A DNA stretch of 64,000 nucleotides from Mycoplasma zalophi. GTDB lineage: Bacteria > Bacillota_I > Bacilli_A > Mycoplasmatales > Metamycoplasmataceae. A program made the position numbers and the translations under genes. Shown here piece by piece: positions 11,661 to 23,121 of the stretch; within the stretch, counting starts at the first letter, position 1; every line of letters starts with the position of its first letter. A model generated the notes under the pieces. The model saw nothing but the letters and a program-made list of their open reading frames with translations, was not told where the DNA came from and made no database searches. The stretch covers positions 62,001-126,000 of the forward strand of contig NZ_JAHMHI010000001.1 of the NCBI RefSeq assembly GCF_018914005.1, read 5' to 3'.

Positions 11661-14141
11661 TTATTTTTTAAATAAACGATTATAGATTTGTGTATATTCT
11701 GAAACTGGTACAAATTCAATTTGTCTTTTAACTTCTTCAGGAACATCTACTAAATTCTTTTCATTGTTTTTAGGAATAAATATTGTTTTTATTCCAAACT
11801 TAGAAGCTGCTAGTGATTTTTCTTTTAAACCACCGATTGGTAGAACTTTACCTCTTAAAGTAATTTCTCCTGTCATTGCAACAGTTGGTGAAACTGGTTT
11901 TTTAGAAAGAGCACTAATTATTGCTGTTGTAAATGTTACTCCAGCACTTGGACCATCTTTTGGAACTGCTCCTTCTGGAACGTGAATATGAATTGTATTA
12001 TTTTCAAAATCAAAATCAATATCAAATTCCTCTGCATGAGATCTTACATAATTTAAGGCAATTTGTGCTGATTCTTGCATAACTTCTTTTAAAGAACCTG
12101 TTAATTTTAATCCTTCTTTTCCTGCGAAAGTACTTACTTCAATTGCAAGTGTAGAACCACCATAACTTGTTCAAGCTAATCCATTTACTGAACCTATTTG
12201 ATCTTCTTTTTCATTTTCTGCATCTTCAAATTTTATAGGTCCTAGGAAATTAGTTACTTCCTCTAGGGTAATATTAAATTCATCTTCAACTTCTTTACTT
12301 AATAGTTTAACAACTATTTTTCTTGCGATTTTATCTAAAATTCTACTTAATTCACGAACTCCTGATTCACGTGTGTAATATTTTATAATGTAATTTAAAA
12401 TATCATCTGTAATTTTAAATTGATTTTTGGTTAGTGAATTAAATTCTAATACTTTAGGGATTAAGTGTTTTTTTGCAATTTGTAATTTTTCAATTGAAGT
12501 ATATGAACTTAATTCAATCATTTCAACCCTATCAACAAGGGCTTCAGGGATATTTTCAAAATAGTTTGCAGTTGCTATAAATAATACTTTTGATAAGTCA
12601 TATTCTATTTCTAAATAATGATCTTGGAAATTAACGTTTTGTTCGGGATCTAAAACTTCTAATAAAGCAGAAGTAGGATCACCACGATAATCAGCTGACA
12701 TTTTATCTATTTCATCTAATAGAACAACCGGATTTGAAACACCTGCTTTTTTAATAGCATTAATAATTTTTCCAGGCATAGCACCTACATAGGTACGACG
12801 ATGTCCTCTAATTTCACTTTCATCTTTAACTCCACCTAAAGATACCTTAATATAAGGTCTTTCAAGCGCTTTAGCTATTGAACGAACTAATGTTGTTTTT
12901 CCAACACCTGGAGGCCCTATTAATGTTAAAATTGGCATAGGTTGAGTTGATTCATTAACTAAACTTCCTTCCTTACTTACAAATAGTGTTTTATCAATAA
13001 AAAATTTATCAGTATCAGGTAATTTAATTAAATCATTTTTATGAGATTTTTGTAATTTATTGTGTGTTAAAACAGCAATAAATTCTAAAATTCTTTCTTT
13101 TGGGTCTTTTAAACCATAATGATGTTCATCTAGAATTTTTTTTGCATTTACTAAATCTAAGTTTTCTGAAGCCACTTTTCTTCAAGGTAAAACTTGTAAT
13201 AAATCAACATAATTTTTTGAAATATTAGCTTCAGGACTTGCAGGCATCATATTTTTTGTTTTTGATTTTTCTTTTTCAATTGCTTTTATAACTACTTCTG
13301 GAAATTGTTGTTTTAGTTCTGCATTAGAAACTGATTCTTCATAATTTGTTTCAGTTTCTTCATCTCCTAATGATTTTTGAATAATTCTTAATCTTTCACG
13401 CAATAGAAATTCTTTTTGTTGTTCTTCTAATTCACCTCTTAATGTGCTATCAATTTCATTATCAATTAATTGTAATTTAAATTGAATCAAAATATATTCA
13501 AGAAGTTTTTCGGATTTTAAAACAAAATCATTTTCTTGAAATACTTTGTATTTTTCAGTAGTTTTTAATTTTTGCGCTTGGATTATTGTTAATAAAATTG
13601 ATTTAGCTCCTGCTTCGTCTAAAGTTTGTACTGTGCTTGTTAATTGCTTTGCGATTTCATTAATATCAATTTGTCTTGATGAAGAATAATCATTTGTTGA
13701 ATATGCTCCTTTTGAAAATACATCAGCAATTTTATTTAGCATTTCTTTAAGCATATCTAAATTAGAAACATATTCATTAACTTCTTCAACTTCTACATTT
13801 CCATCTTCGATTATATCTTCTTCAGTTTCTGAAACATTTAAAGGCAATATATTTTTTAATAAAACTTTCTTTAAACCTTTGAAAACAACAATTTTATTAT
13901 TTGAATTCGTTTTATTTTGTGCTTTTACTTCTACTATTTCAGCAATAACTCCATATTCATAAAAATTTTCTAAAGTTTTTGTTGTTGGTGTGTGTTTTTT
14001 TAATGTCGTAATAACAATTTTTTCATTATTTTTTATAGCATAATCTAATATTTTTAAACTATCTATTTTTCCAATGGTGATTTCTAATAAATCATCTACC
14101 ATTAAAACTTTATCTTTGATACCGATTATAGGATGTTTCAT
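11661..14141 (-). CDS. lon: ATP-dependent protease Lon
   Basis: Degrades misfolded and regulatory proteins. 826 aa: N-terminal substrate domain, AAA+ ATPase with Walker [10 protein letters not shown] and Walker [10 protein letters not shown], and a C-terminal protease with the catalytic Ser in [10 protein letters not shown] and the Lys in [14 protein letters not shown]. Two Trp residues are TGA codons, which split the frame under the standard code. The ATG at 14141 is chosen because AAAGGAA lies 6 nt before it; ATGs further upstream overlap that site. A CIRCE box upstream indicates heat-shock control by HrcA. Confidence 0.97.
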
Positions 14142-14184
14142 GTTATTTCCTTTCATTTTCATTATTACAAATTATAGCAAATTT

Positions 14185-14211
14185 TTAGCACTCTAACTAA
14201 AAAAGTGCTAA
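14185..14211 (-). promoter_or_regulatory. CIRCE operator upstream of lon
   Basis: On the minus strand: TTAGCACTT, nine bases, GAGTGCTAA. The consensus is TTAGCACTC-N9-GAGTGCTAA, so there is a single mismatch. It lies 43 nt upstream of the lon ATG. HrcA binds this element and represses heat-shock genes; CIRCE before lon is known from other mycoplasmas. Confidence 0.88.
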
Positions 14212-14213
14212 AA

Positions 14214-14240
14214 AATAAAAAAGAGTGATTAACTCTCTTT
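14214..14240 (-). terminator. Terminator of the deoD-deoA-deoC-upp operon
   Basis: AGAGT-TAATC-ACTCT stem followed by TTTTTTATTTTTTA on the minus strand, overlapping the upp stop region. Confidence 0.7.
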
Positions 14241-14862
14241 ATTTTGTACCAAATAATCTATCACCAGCATCACCTAATCCTGGGACAATGTAATTATTTT
14301 CATTTAAATAATCATCCTTTGTTGCTAAATAAATATCAACATCTGGAAAAGCTTGTTGAATTCTTTCAACTCCCTTATCCACACCTACTAAACACACTAA
14401 TTTTATATTAGTAAATCCTTCTTGTTTTAACCTGTTTATAGCATCGTATGCACTAACGCCTGTTGCCAACATAGGATCAACTACTAAAACGTATGAATCT
14501 TTTGAAACATTTGGAACTTTATAAAAGTAATCAATTGCTTCAAAAGTTTTTTCATCACGGTAAATTCCTATATGTCCAACTCTTGCCTGGGGAACTAAAT
14601 CTAAAATTCCCTGAACCATACCTAGACCTGCTCTTAAAATAGGGACAATAACAATTTCTTTATCTAAAAAATATCCTGTTGTTTCTTCACCTATTGGTGT
14701 TTTTATTGTTGCTTGTCGAGGTTTATAATCTCTTAAAACCTCAAAAACCATTAATGATGCTATTTCATTTAAATTTTTTCTAAATACATCGTGAGAAGTA
14801 TCTTTATTTCTCATTGTTGTTAATTTTGTTTTTATAAGTGGGTGATTAAATATTTCTACCAT
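14239..14862 (-). CDS. upp: Uracil phosphoribosyltransferase
   Basis: Makes UMP from uracil and PRPP, the pyrimidine salvage step. 207 aa, standard length. PRPP-binding loop VLVVDPMLATGVSA (about residues 125-138), uracil-site YIVPGLGDAGDRLFGT at the C terminus, and PILRAGLGM near residue 80. It starts 2 nt after deoC and ends the nucleoside-salvage operon. Confidence 0.98.
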   Translation of the reverse strand: MVEIFNHPLIKTKLTTMRNKDTSHDVFRKNLNEIASLMVFEVLRDYKPRQATIKTPIGEETTGYFLDKEIVIVPILRAGLGMVQGILDLVPQARVGHIGIYRDEKTFEAIDYFYKVPNVSKDSYVLVVDPMLATGVSAYDAINRLKQEGFTNIKLVCLVGVDKGVERIQQAFPDVDIYLATKDDYLNENNYIVPGLGDAGDRLFGTK

Positions 14863-14864
14863 GG

Positions 14865-15515
14865 TTAGTTTCTCTTTTCTTCAAAAATTGCAACTGATTT
14901 ACTCATTCCAAATCTATTTGCGCCAAGTTCTGCCATTTTTTGCATATCTTCGTATGATTTAATTCCTCCGGCAGCTTTTATTAAAAGCTTGTCTTGGGCA
15001 ATTTTTTTCATGATCTGGATATCTTCAAAGTTGGCACCACGATAACTAAAACCTGTTGATGTTTTAATGAAATCAGCACCTGATTGTAATACTATTTCTG
15101 TAGCTTTTTCAATCTCTCAATTTGTTAATAATGCAGTTTCAACAATAACTTTTAAGACATTATTTCCACACGCTTCTTTAATTGCTTTAATTTCATTTAA
15201 AACATAATCATATTGACCATCTTTAAAACGACCAATGTTAATTACCATATCAATTTCTTTTGCTCCATGATTCAAAGCTAGTTTTGTTTCAAAAACTTTT
15301 GCTTGTGTACTCATAGCCCCTAATGGAAATCCAACTACTGTACAAATTAGTGTATTTGAATCTTTTAATTTTTCAAATGCATATTTAATTCAACTTGGAT
15401 TTATACAAATGCTTCAAAAATTATATTTTTTAGCTTCATCTATTAATTTGTCAATCTCTTTTTGTGTTGCTTCTGGTTTTAATAAAGTATGATCTACCAT
15501 TCTGTTATATTCCAT
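14865..15515 (-). CDS. deoC: Deoxyribose-phosphate aldolase
   Basis: Cleaves 2-deoxyribose-5-phosphate to glyceraldehyde-3-phosphate and acetaldehyde, draining the product of deoA/deoD into glycolysis. 216 aa. N terminus [12 protein letters not shown], the Asp region [12 protein letters not shown], the [13 protein letters not shown] block with the Schiff-base Lys, and [11 protein letters not shown]. Two TGA-encoded Trp residues in the N-terminal third and one before EKATEIV break the frame under the standard code. The ATG lies 8 nt after the deoA stop, with AGGAG overlapping that stop. Confidence 0.97.
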
Positions 15516-15523
15516 ATTTTCTC

Positions 15524-16819
15524 CTACTGAATTTTTTTAAGTATAATTGGACTTTCAATTTGATTGTCATTTATTTGTCAAAAATCTTTTAAGTCATCAA
15601 TTATATCTTGCGGAATCGGATTTGATGAATATAAAGTGAATAAAACTTCTCCATCAATAACTTTTTCATTTGTTAGTTTATTTAAATAAATTCCAGCTTC
15701 ATTATCAATTTTATCTTCTTTGGTTTTTCTTCCTGCACCTAATTTCATAGCAGCGATTCCAAATTCAAGTGAACTTAAAATTTCTAAATAACCTGATTTA
15801 TGAGCAATAATTTCTTTTTTGTATTTTGGTGCGTATCAATTTTTATCAAAGATTTCATCAATATTTCCACCTTGTGATTTAATTCAATCTTTGAATTTTT
15901 CAAAAGCTTTACCATTTTCAATAACTTCATCAATTAATTTTTTTGCTTCTGCTAAAGTTTTTGCTTTATTTGTTTCTAATAATAAACTTGTTGCAGATGA
16001 ATAAATTAATTCCTTAAATTGCTCAGGTCCATTTCCTTTTAAAGTATCAACAGCTTCTAAAATTTCATTTTTATTACCAATAGCTCTTCCTAGTGGTTGT
16101 TGCATATTTGTAATTTCAACTAAAACTTTTCTACCTAGGTTTTTTCCAATATTAACCATTTGGTTTGCTAGTTCAGTAGCTTCTTCTATATTTTTCATAA
16201 AAGCACCTGAACCACATTTAACATCTAATAAAATCACATTAGAACCAGTTGCAAGTTTTTTAGACATAATACTTGAAGCTATTAAAGGGATTGATTGAAC
16301 TGTTGCAGTTACATCTCTTAATGCATAAATTAATTTATCAGCAGGTACTAATTCTTTATCTTGTCCTACTAAAGCTAAACCATGTTCTTTAACTGTTTGT
16401 TTAAATTCTTCATCTGTTAATGAAATTTTAAAACCACTAATTGTTTCTAATTTATCAATAGTACCACCGGTGTGACCTAATCCACGTCCTGACATTTTTG
16501 CCATTGTTAAACCTAAAGAAGCGAGTAACGGAGCTAAAACTATACTAGTTTTATCTCCAACACCACCAGTTGAATGCTTATCAACTACTATGGTATTTAA
16601 AAAATCTCAATTTAGAACTTTCCCACTATTCATCATAGCTTCTGTTAAATAAGAAATTTCTTTATCAGTCATTGATTTTAGTCTAATGGCCATTAATAAA
16701 CTAGCCATTTGATAATCAGGAATATTTTTATTTACATAATTTGTAATAATAAAATTTATTTGTTCTTGATTTAATTCTTTTCCGTTAGCTTTTAAATCAA
16801 TTAAATCTATCATTCTCAT
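15524..16819 (-). CDS. deoA: Pyrimidine-nucleoside (thymidine) phosphorylase
   Basis: Phosphorolysis of thymidine, deoxyuridine or uridine. 431 aa. Signatures: [30 protein letters not shown] (phosphate-binding loop), [13 protein letters not shown], and the C-terminal [12 protein letters not shown]. In-frame TGA codons at NWDFLN and KDWIKS are Trp. Its ATG overlaps the deoD stop (TAATG), so it is coupled to deoD. I cannot tell DeoA from the broader Pdp type by eye. An alternative start lies two codons downstream. Confidence 0.95.
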
Positions 16820-17532
16820 TATTGATAATCCTTAGCGACTGATAAAGCTAATTCCATCATTTTATTAAATGATTTTTCTCTTTCATCACTTGTGGTGTAT
16901 TCATTTGTTACTAAATTATCAGAAATGGTTAAAAGACATGCAGCTTTTTTATTTAGTTTTTGTGCTATTGTGAATAATCCATAACTTTCCATTTCAACAC
17001 AAGCAGCATTATTACTTCTTGATTTTCTTGTTTCAACATTTTCGTCGGTATAAAAAGCATCTTCTGAATGAATATGTAAAGTTTTTAAATCAATGTTTAA
17101 TTCTTTTGAACTATTTTCAATTTGTGAATTTAGTATTTCATTAGGAAAAGCCGTATGTTCTTCTGGAAGACTAAAAGCTTTTCTAAAACTTATATTTTCT
17201 CCATAACAGCTAGAAGCTAATACTAAATCATAAAGCGCTAAATCCTTTTCATATGATCCAGCAGAACCGACTCTAACAATAGCTTCCACTCCATAGAAAT
17301 TATATAATTCATAAGCATAAATTCCAATTGAAGGAATTCCCATTCCTGATGCACACACACTTACTTTGTTACCTTTGTAATCTCCTGTGTACATAAATAC
17401 GTTTCTTACATTTGAAACTAATTTTACATTTGTTAAGTAATTTTCAGCAATATATTTTGCTCTTAATGGATCTCCTGGCATAAGAACATATTTTGCTATT
17501 TCATTATCTTTTGCATTTATATGTGGTGTCAT
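16819..17532 (-). CDS. deoD: Purine-nucleoside phosphorylase
   Basis: Splits purine (deoxy)nucleosides to base and (deoxy)ribose-1-phosphate. 237 aa, hexameric low-specificity type. Motifs: MTPHINAKDNEIA at the N terminus (His near residue 4), MPGDPLRAK, VRVGSAGS, ACVEMESYGLF, and TISDNL (Asp204-type residue). The true start is 17532 with AAAGGAG upstream; an open frame continues into the tRNA-His gene but is not coding. First gene of deoD-deoA-deoC-upp. Confidence 0.97.
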   Translation of the reverse strand: MTPHINAKDNEIAKYVLMPGDPLRAKYIAENYLTNVKLVSNVRNVFMYTGDYKGNKVSVCASGMGIPSIGIYAYELYNFYGVEAIVRVGSAGSYEKDLALYDLVLASSCYGENISFRKAFSLPEEHTAFPNEILNSQIENSSKELNIDLKTLHIHSEDAFYTDENVETRKSRSNNAACVEMESYGLFTIAQKLNKKAACLLTISDNLVTNEYTTSDEREKSFNKMMELALSVAKDYQ

Positions 17533-17644
17533 TTTTACTCCTTTAGTTTTATTAATATGTTTAAATTTTACCACAACACATATTGTTTTTAATAAATTAA
17601 AAACAGCTAAGAAAAATAAAAAAATAAAAAATTTATAAAAAAAA

Positions 17645-17721
17645 TGGGGCGGAGGACGGGAATCGAACCCGCGTATGCTGGAGCCACAACCCAGAGCGTT
17701 AACCACTTCGCCACCTCCGCC
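17645..17721 (-). tRNA. tRNA-His (anticodon GUG)
   Basis: Acceptor GCGGAGG/CCTCCGC plus an encoded extra G at position -1 opposite C73, the hallmark of tRNA-His. The anticodon loop TTGTGGC gives GTG. CCA is encoded. Confidence 0.95.
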
Positions 17722-17765
17722 AAGTAGTTTTTATATTATAGCATATATTTTTTAAATGTTATAAA

Positions 17766-18485
17766 TTATTTATTTATTTTCGAAAATTTTTCATATTTAT
17801 TTACTTTTAAATGTTTGGGTTTTTGAATATTAAAAACAATGACAAATTCACCTTTTGTATTGTTATTTATTTGATTTATTACTTCTTTTGCAGTCCCTGA
17901 ATAAAAAGTTTCAAATTTTTTTGTCATTTCTTTAATTAAAAATATTTTACATTCTTGATCTTTAAAAACTTTATCAAAATCTTCTAAAGATCTAAGTAAT
18001 TTATGTGGTGAAATGTAAGCGACATAAACGCCATAGCCTAATTTTTTTAATTGATTGATTCTTTGTTCACTTTTATCTTTTAAAAAACCTAAAAAACTAA
18101 ATTGACTAGAAAAATTTGCTTTTATTACTGCGTGAATAAGCGCAGTTGGACCACTTATTACTTCAACATCTATATCATTTTCATAACAGTGTTTAATAAT
18201 TTCAAAACCAGGATCACTTATAACAGGCATTCCAGCATCCGAAATCAAAGCAATTGATTTATTTTCATTTTTAATTAAATTAATTGTTTTTTTTGCCATG
18301 ATTTCTTCATTGAAATTATGATATGACATAAGCGGTTTTTTGATTTCATAAAAATCAAGTAATATTTTTGAATTTCTAGTATCTTCACACAAAATAATAT
18401 CAACATTTTTTAATGTTTCAATTGCTCTATATGTAATATCTTTTAAATTACCAATCGGTGTTCCTACAATGTAAAATTTATTCAT
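17766..18485 (-). CDS. rsmI: 16S rRNA (cytidine-1402-2'-O)-methyltransferase
   Basis: SAM-dependent 2'-O-methylation of C1402 in the ribosomal P site. 239 aa. Tetrapyrrole-methylase fold with GTPIGNLKDITYRA at the N terminus, ILCEDTRNSK (about 31-40), ALISDAGMPVISDPG (about 77-91) and SGPTALIHAV. The family's C-terminal segment is shortened. Its start overlaps the holB stop by 8 nt, so it is the tail of the dnaX-ybaB-recR-tmk-holB-rsmI group. Confidence 0.95.
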   Translation of the reverse strand: MNKFYIVGTPIGNLKDITYRAIETLKNVDIILCEDTRNSKILLDFYEIKKPLMSYHNFNEEIMAKKTINLIKNENKSIALISDAGMPVISDPGFEIIKHCYENDIDVEVISGPTALIHAVIKANFSSQFSFLGFLKDKSEQRINQLKKLGYGVYVAYISPHKLLRSLEDFDKVFKDQECKIFLIKEMTKKFETFYSGTAKEVINQINNNTKGEFVIVFNIQKPKHLKVNKYEKFSKINK

Positions 18486-19362
18486 ATAAACTCCTTAATT
18501 CTAAAATAAAAGCTGATTTTTGAATTTTAAAATTATAAGTACTATTGGTAATTACATTTTGATATTTATTTATTAAATTCAAAATTTTTTCAGTATTTTT
18601 TGTTGTTTTATTAATTATTAATTTATCAATTTTATTTAGGTTAATGTTGTTTTGTAAAAAATAAATATTTTTAAAAACATAGCTTAAAAAGTTTAAAATT
18701 AAAAAACTGTTTTCAAAATTCATTTTAGTGATTAAGATATCAAAAAAATTCAAGTTTTCTTGATTAATTGCTTTTAAAATGTCTTGTAAAATGTTGTCAT
18801 TTTCTAATGAATAAAATGTACTAAAAATATCAATATCATTTGTAAGAATTTGATAAAAATTAACAAAAGGAGTGTTTAAATTTTTTAAATAATTTTCCAA
18901 TTCTTGTGTATTTTCATCAATTAAATCAATAACTGTGCTTCTTGAAAGTATTGTTTTTAAAACAGCACCTTTATTATTTGTTGTAATTAAAACAAAAATA
19001 TTACTAGATAAAGTTTCTAGATATTTTAATAATGCATTAATTGCCTGTGTTGATCCGTTTTCAATGCTTTTTATAATTAATATATTTTTAATGGCTTTAT
19101 TCATTGTAAAAAAAGTTTCGTTAATGGAATTTAAAATTTCATCTTTATTTAATGAATGAATATCACCTAGAATTTGAATATTAATTTGTTTTTGTAATTG
19201 TTCAAAATCACTAAATTGTGAATTTTGTAACTTATTTATGTAATACAAAATATATTTATCGATTTTAAAGTTTTTAGATGATGAAAAAATAACTGATTGA
19301 AATGGTTTATTTTGTTTTATTGAATTATCTATTAATTTATAAACATAGTTATTATCTTTCAT
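18478..19362 (-). CDS. holB: DNA polymerase III delta' subunit (clamp loader), divergent
   Basis: Part of the clamp loader with DnaX and HolA. 294 aa. The AAA+ core is poorly conserved and has no Walker A, as expected for delta'. The recognisable part is NILIIKSIENGSTQAINALLKYLE, equivalent to the usual iDAEkMt..AqNALLKtLEEP, followed by FVLITTNNKGAVLKTILSRST. Lies 2 nt after tmk and overlaps rsmI, the conserved Firmicute neighbourhood for holB. Confidence 0.9.
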   Translation of the reverse strand: MKDNNYVYKLIDNSIKQNKPFQSVIFSSSKNFKIDKYILYYINKLQNSQFSDFEQLQKQINIQILGDIHSLNKDEILNSINETFFTMNKAIKNILIIKSIENGSTQAINALLKYLETLSSNIFVLITTNNKGAVLKTILSRSTVIDLIDENTQELENYLKNLNTPFVNFYQILTNDIDIFSTFYSLENDNILQDILKAINQENLNFFDILITKMNFENSFLILNFLSYVFKNIYFLQNNINLNKIDKLIINKTTKNTEKILNLINKYQNVITNSTYNFKIQKSAFILELRSLYE

Positions 19363-19364
19363 AT

Positions 19365-20000
19365 TTATAAAACTTTCTTTTTAAAAATTTCTAAGACATC
19401 ATTTAAAACTTCTTCAATTGGTTTTGAAGCATCCACAATTTCAAAAATTTCTGGTTCATAATCGATTAACCTTTTATAACCGTCATGTAATTTTTTATAA
19501 TATTCTAAATCACTTGTTTCCATGCGATCTAAAACAAGACGGTTCTGTGTAATTCGTTGTAAGGAAATTTCTGGTTTTAAGTCAAAGAAAATAATTAAAT
19601 CTGGTTTTGTGTAATCAGTGGCAATCATATTAATTTCACGAACTTGTTCAATACCAACATTTCCTAAAACGCCTTGGTAAATTAAAGAAGAGTGATAATA
19701 TCTGTCACTAATTACGATTTTATTATTTTCTAATGCAGGTCAAATCGCTTTTTCTAAATTGATTCTTCTGCTTGCTGCAAATAAAAGAGCTTCGACAGCT
19801 GAACTGAATGTATTATTGTTATCCAAAATAAAATTTCTTATTTTTTCAGCTTCATCACTTTTTGAACTTCCTGGTTCACGAGTAAAAACAAAATTATTTA
19901 TTATGTTTTCCTCAACAAATTTTTGTTTTAATTTACTTATTATTGTAGTTTTACCACTACCATCCATACCTTCAAAAGTTATAAATCTTGCTCTTTTCAT
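19365..20000 (-). CDS. tmk: Thymidylate kinase
   Basis: Phosphorylates dTMP to dTDP. 211 aa. P-loop FEGMDGSGKTT (about 8-18), the DR(Y/H) motif ISDRYYHSSLIYQG, TREPGSSKSDEAEKIR, and the LID region around RITQNRLVLDRME. One TGA (Trp at KAIWPALE) interrupts the frame under the standard code. Follows recR by 8 nt. Confidence 0.97.
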
Positions 20001-20008
20001 AATATCTC

Positions 20009-20593
20009 CTAAACTTCTGTTTTGTTTTTAAGTGATTGAATTAAAGTAATTGGGTCAATATAATCAACACTAGCTCCAACAGGAATACCTGTACTTAATT
20101 GATATATTTTTTTTGTTTTATCTTTTACTAGCGTTTTTAAATATTGCATTGTCATTTGCCCTTCTAAATTACTAGGTAATGCCAATATAATTTCATTCGC
20201 GCTTTCAGTTGACGCTAAAAATAATTCAATATTTTTTTGATCAATAGAAATTTTTTTAACGGGATTAATTAATTTTTCAATAACAAAGTATTTTCCATTA
20301 AAAAAATCAAGATCTTCAAATTTTTGAATATCTTCTGCCTTTAGAACAACTAACAATTTATTTGCGTTTTTTCTTTGTAAACAGATAGTACAAATATCTT
20401 TTTTATCAAAATTATTACAAATAATGCACTTTTTGTGTGTTTGTTTAAAAGTTTTTAAGATATTTGTTAAATCATCAATGTATGTTTGATCAGAAAATAA
20501 AATAAAATAAATAATTTTTTCTGCTTGTTTTGCGGTTATTCCTGGTATTTGTTTTAAAAGTTTTAAAAGTTCTTTATATGATTCGTCTTTCAT
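20009..20593 (-). CDS. recR: Recombination mediator RecR
   Basis: Acts with RecO/RecF to load RecA in gap repair. 194 aa. N-terminal helix-hairpin-helix (LKQIPGITAKQAEKI), a four-Cys zinc finger CxxC-x8-CxxC (CIICNNFDKKDICTIC), and a C-terminal Toprim domain with ALPSNLEGQMT. Starts directly after the ybaB stop. Confidence 0.96.
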   Translation of the reverse strand: MKDESYKELLKLLKQIPGITAKQAEKIIYFILFSDQTYIDDLTNILKTFKQTHKKCIICNNFDKKDICTICLQRKNANKLLVVLKAEDIQKFEDLDFFNGKYFVIEKLINPVKKISIDQKNIELFLASTESANEIILALPSNLEGQMTMQYLKTLVKDKTKKIYQLSTGIPVGASVDYIDPITLIQSLKNKTEV

Positions 20594-20887
20594 TTAAAAA
20601 GGCAGATTTCCTTGTGGTAATGATTGACTCAATTCTTCGTAAGCTTTATCAATAGTTTCCATCGCATCATTAAATGCAACTACTATTAAATCTTCTAATG
20701 TTTCAGGATCATCTGGATCAATTAATGCTTCATTTATTTTTACAGATTTTAATTTTCTTGATCCTAAAATTGTTAATGTTATTCCCATTTTTTCAACTAC
20801 AAATTCTTTTTTTGCAATTTCTTTTTCTTTTAGTTCCATTTCGCTTTGCATTTTTTTTGCTTGTTTTAACATTTCTTGTATATTCAT
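20594..20887 (-). CDS. ybaB: YbaB/EbfC nucleoid-associated protein
   Basis: Small DNA-binding dimer. 97 aa, starting MNIQEMLKQAKKMQSEMELKEKE with a long N-terminal helix, then SRKLKSVKINEALIDPDDPETLEDLIVVAFNDAM, the family signature. Placed between dnaX and recR as in most Firmicutes. Confidence 0.95.
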   Translation of the reverse strand: MNIQEMLKQAKKMQSEMELKEKEIAKKEFVVEKMGITLTILGSRKLKSVKINEALIDPDDPETLEDLIVVAFNDAMETIDKAYEELSQSLPQGNLPF

Positions 20888-20896
20888 TGTTTTCTC

Positions 20897-23077
20897 CTAT
20901 TTTGTTATTTTTAATTTATCTCCAAATGTTTCTTTTAATTTATCTATACTTTGTTTTGATTGGAAATTTGTTGGATTTTTCATATTGCATGTCATAGGCA
21001 CTATTTTTCTTTGTGAAATTTCCACTCTATTTTCTCTTCAATACTGACTGGCTTTTTCTAATTTATTTCTATTAACTACAAAAATACAAATTTCTTTAGA
21101 AAAAACTGATTTTATATATTCATGGAATTGAAATTCTTCTAAATATTGTAAGTATGCATTAATGATACTTTGATAATCTGCTAAGAAAATAATGAATTTT
21201 TCTGCAGCAAGTATTAATTTTATGTTTGAAAATAATTTTTTATAGTTATCATATGCAGGATTTTTATCAGTATCTAGACTTTTTAAAATATTACTTTTAT
21301 AAATAACAGATCAATTTGTTGGATTTGATTCATGTTTTTCTTTTTGACTTATTAACATCATATTAATAATGTCATCAACTTCTATTTCTTTTGGTTTTTT
21401 TGTTGTTTGAATGAAGTTAGAATTGTTTTCATAATCATCATTTGAATCAAAAATATCAGATGCGACAATTTCTTCTTCATCTTCTTCTTGATTTAAAATA
21501 CTATCTTGAACTATTTCTTGTTCGCTTGTTAAATCATTTTGAATAACTGCAAATTCTTGGGTATTATGTAAAATTGAATTAATTTTTTGATTAGTTGATT
21601 GTTTTTCAATAATGGTATCATTTACTATGTCATCAATAGGTAAAAATTTATTAATGTCTTTTGCATATGAATTTCGAGAATTTTGGTTATTTTGTTTAAT
21701 GTTATCTGCATATGCGGTATTTGAATTTAAGTCATTAATTTCATTATCTTTTTCTACTGTTTTGTAAATATTTTCATTATTATTTTCAAAATTTTGCTGA
21801 TCGTTTAATGAATTATCTTCTAAACCAGTTCAGTCCTCTTCTATGCTTTGTTGATTATTTTCAATTTCTAATAAATCTTCATTTGAATCTTTGGGTGCTG
21901 AAAATTCTTGAAAATCATCATTAATTGACATTTGATTTTCTTTAATTTCAGTAGTAATTTGATTTTGAAAATCAGTGGTTTCAATATTGGTGTTTTTATG
22001 AATATCTCCATAAAGTTTAATTAATGATATTTCAAACTGTTGTTTTGGTGTATCAGAATATTTTATATCTTTAAGAAGTTGAATGAAGTGATCTAAAATT
22101 AAATAAGAGTTTGATAAATTTAATTTTAAATTTTTAATTTCTAGTTCCTGAGAATTAATTAATAATTCTGGATCATTTGTTTGTTTGTATATAATAAAAT
22201 CTTTTAATATATCTAATAAGTGAATAATTAAACGTTCAGTATCTATTCCATTGTCAAAAATATTTTCATTATATTTTAGTGTTTCATTTAATGAATTAAA
22301 AGAAATTAAATTTAGCAATTCAATTATCGTTTCATTTGATGTCAAGCTAAAAATTATTTCAACATCTTTTTTTGTCACTTTTTTTTCACCACTAAAAATA
22401 GATACTTGATCTGCCATAGTTAATGCATCTCTCATCGCTCCATTACTTAGTGTAGCTAGTAATTTAAGAGCATCTTCTTCGAATTCAATATTTTCTTTTT
22501 CATAAACATACTTAAGTTGTTCAATAATAAATTTATTTTCAATTTTTCTGAAATTAAATCTTTGAACACGACTTAAAACAGTCATCGGGATTTTTTGAGG
22601 ATCGGTGGTTGCTAATATGAAAATAACATGTAGTGGTGGTTCTTCAATAGTTTTTAAAAGTGCATTTCATGCTGATTTTGATAGCATATGTACTTCATCA
22701 ATAATATAAATTTTATATTTTGAACTAGTAGGAAGATTTTTAATTTTTTCTTTTAAGTTTCTAATATCATCTATACCAGTGTTTGAAGCTGCATCAATTT
22801 CAATTATATCTAAACTATTATCAACATTTTTTATACACTTTTCACACGCTTCAAATGAATTTTCTTCATTATGTGAACAATTTAAAGTAGAGGCAAAAAT
22901 TTTAGCTATTGATGTTTTACCCGTCCCTCTTGGCCCACTAAATAAATAAGCATGAGATACTTTGTTATTTAAAATAATATTTTTTAATGTTTTTACAATA
23001 TGTTCTTGACCTTTTACTTCATTAAAATTTCTTGGTCTATATTGTCTATATAAAGCTTTATAAGTATTATTAGTCAA
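20897..23077 (-). CDS. dnaX: DNA polymerase III gamma/tau subunit
   Basis: Motor of the sliding-clamp loader. 726 aa. AAA+ module at 1-240 with YRPRNFNEVKGQEHI, Walker A SGPRGTGKTS, a zinc-binding Cys set (NCSHNEE...ACEKC), Walker B YIIDEVHMLS and an arginine-finger region ILATTDPQKIP...SRVQRF. After domain III (to about 350) comes an unusually Asn/Glu/Asp-rich linker of about 230 residues, then a C-terminal tau-like domain. Trp TGA codons split the frame. Confidence 0.96.
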
Positions 23078-23121
23078 TTTTACTCCTTAATAACTTATTT
23101 TAATTTTACCACATAAAAAAT

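Noticed and set aside
17533-17706. Extended deoD N terminus across tRNA-His
   Set aside because: The extension overlaps the tRNA and lacks similarity; AAAGGAG marks the ATG at 17532.
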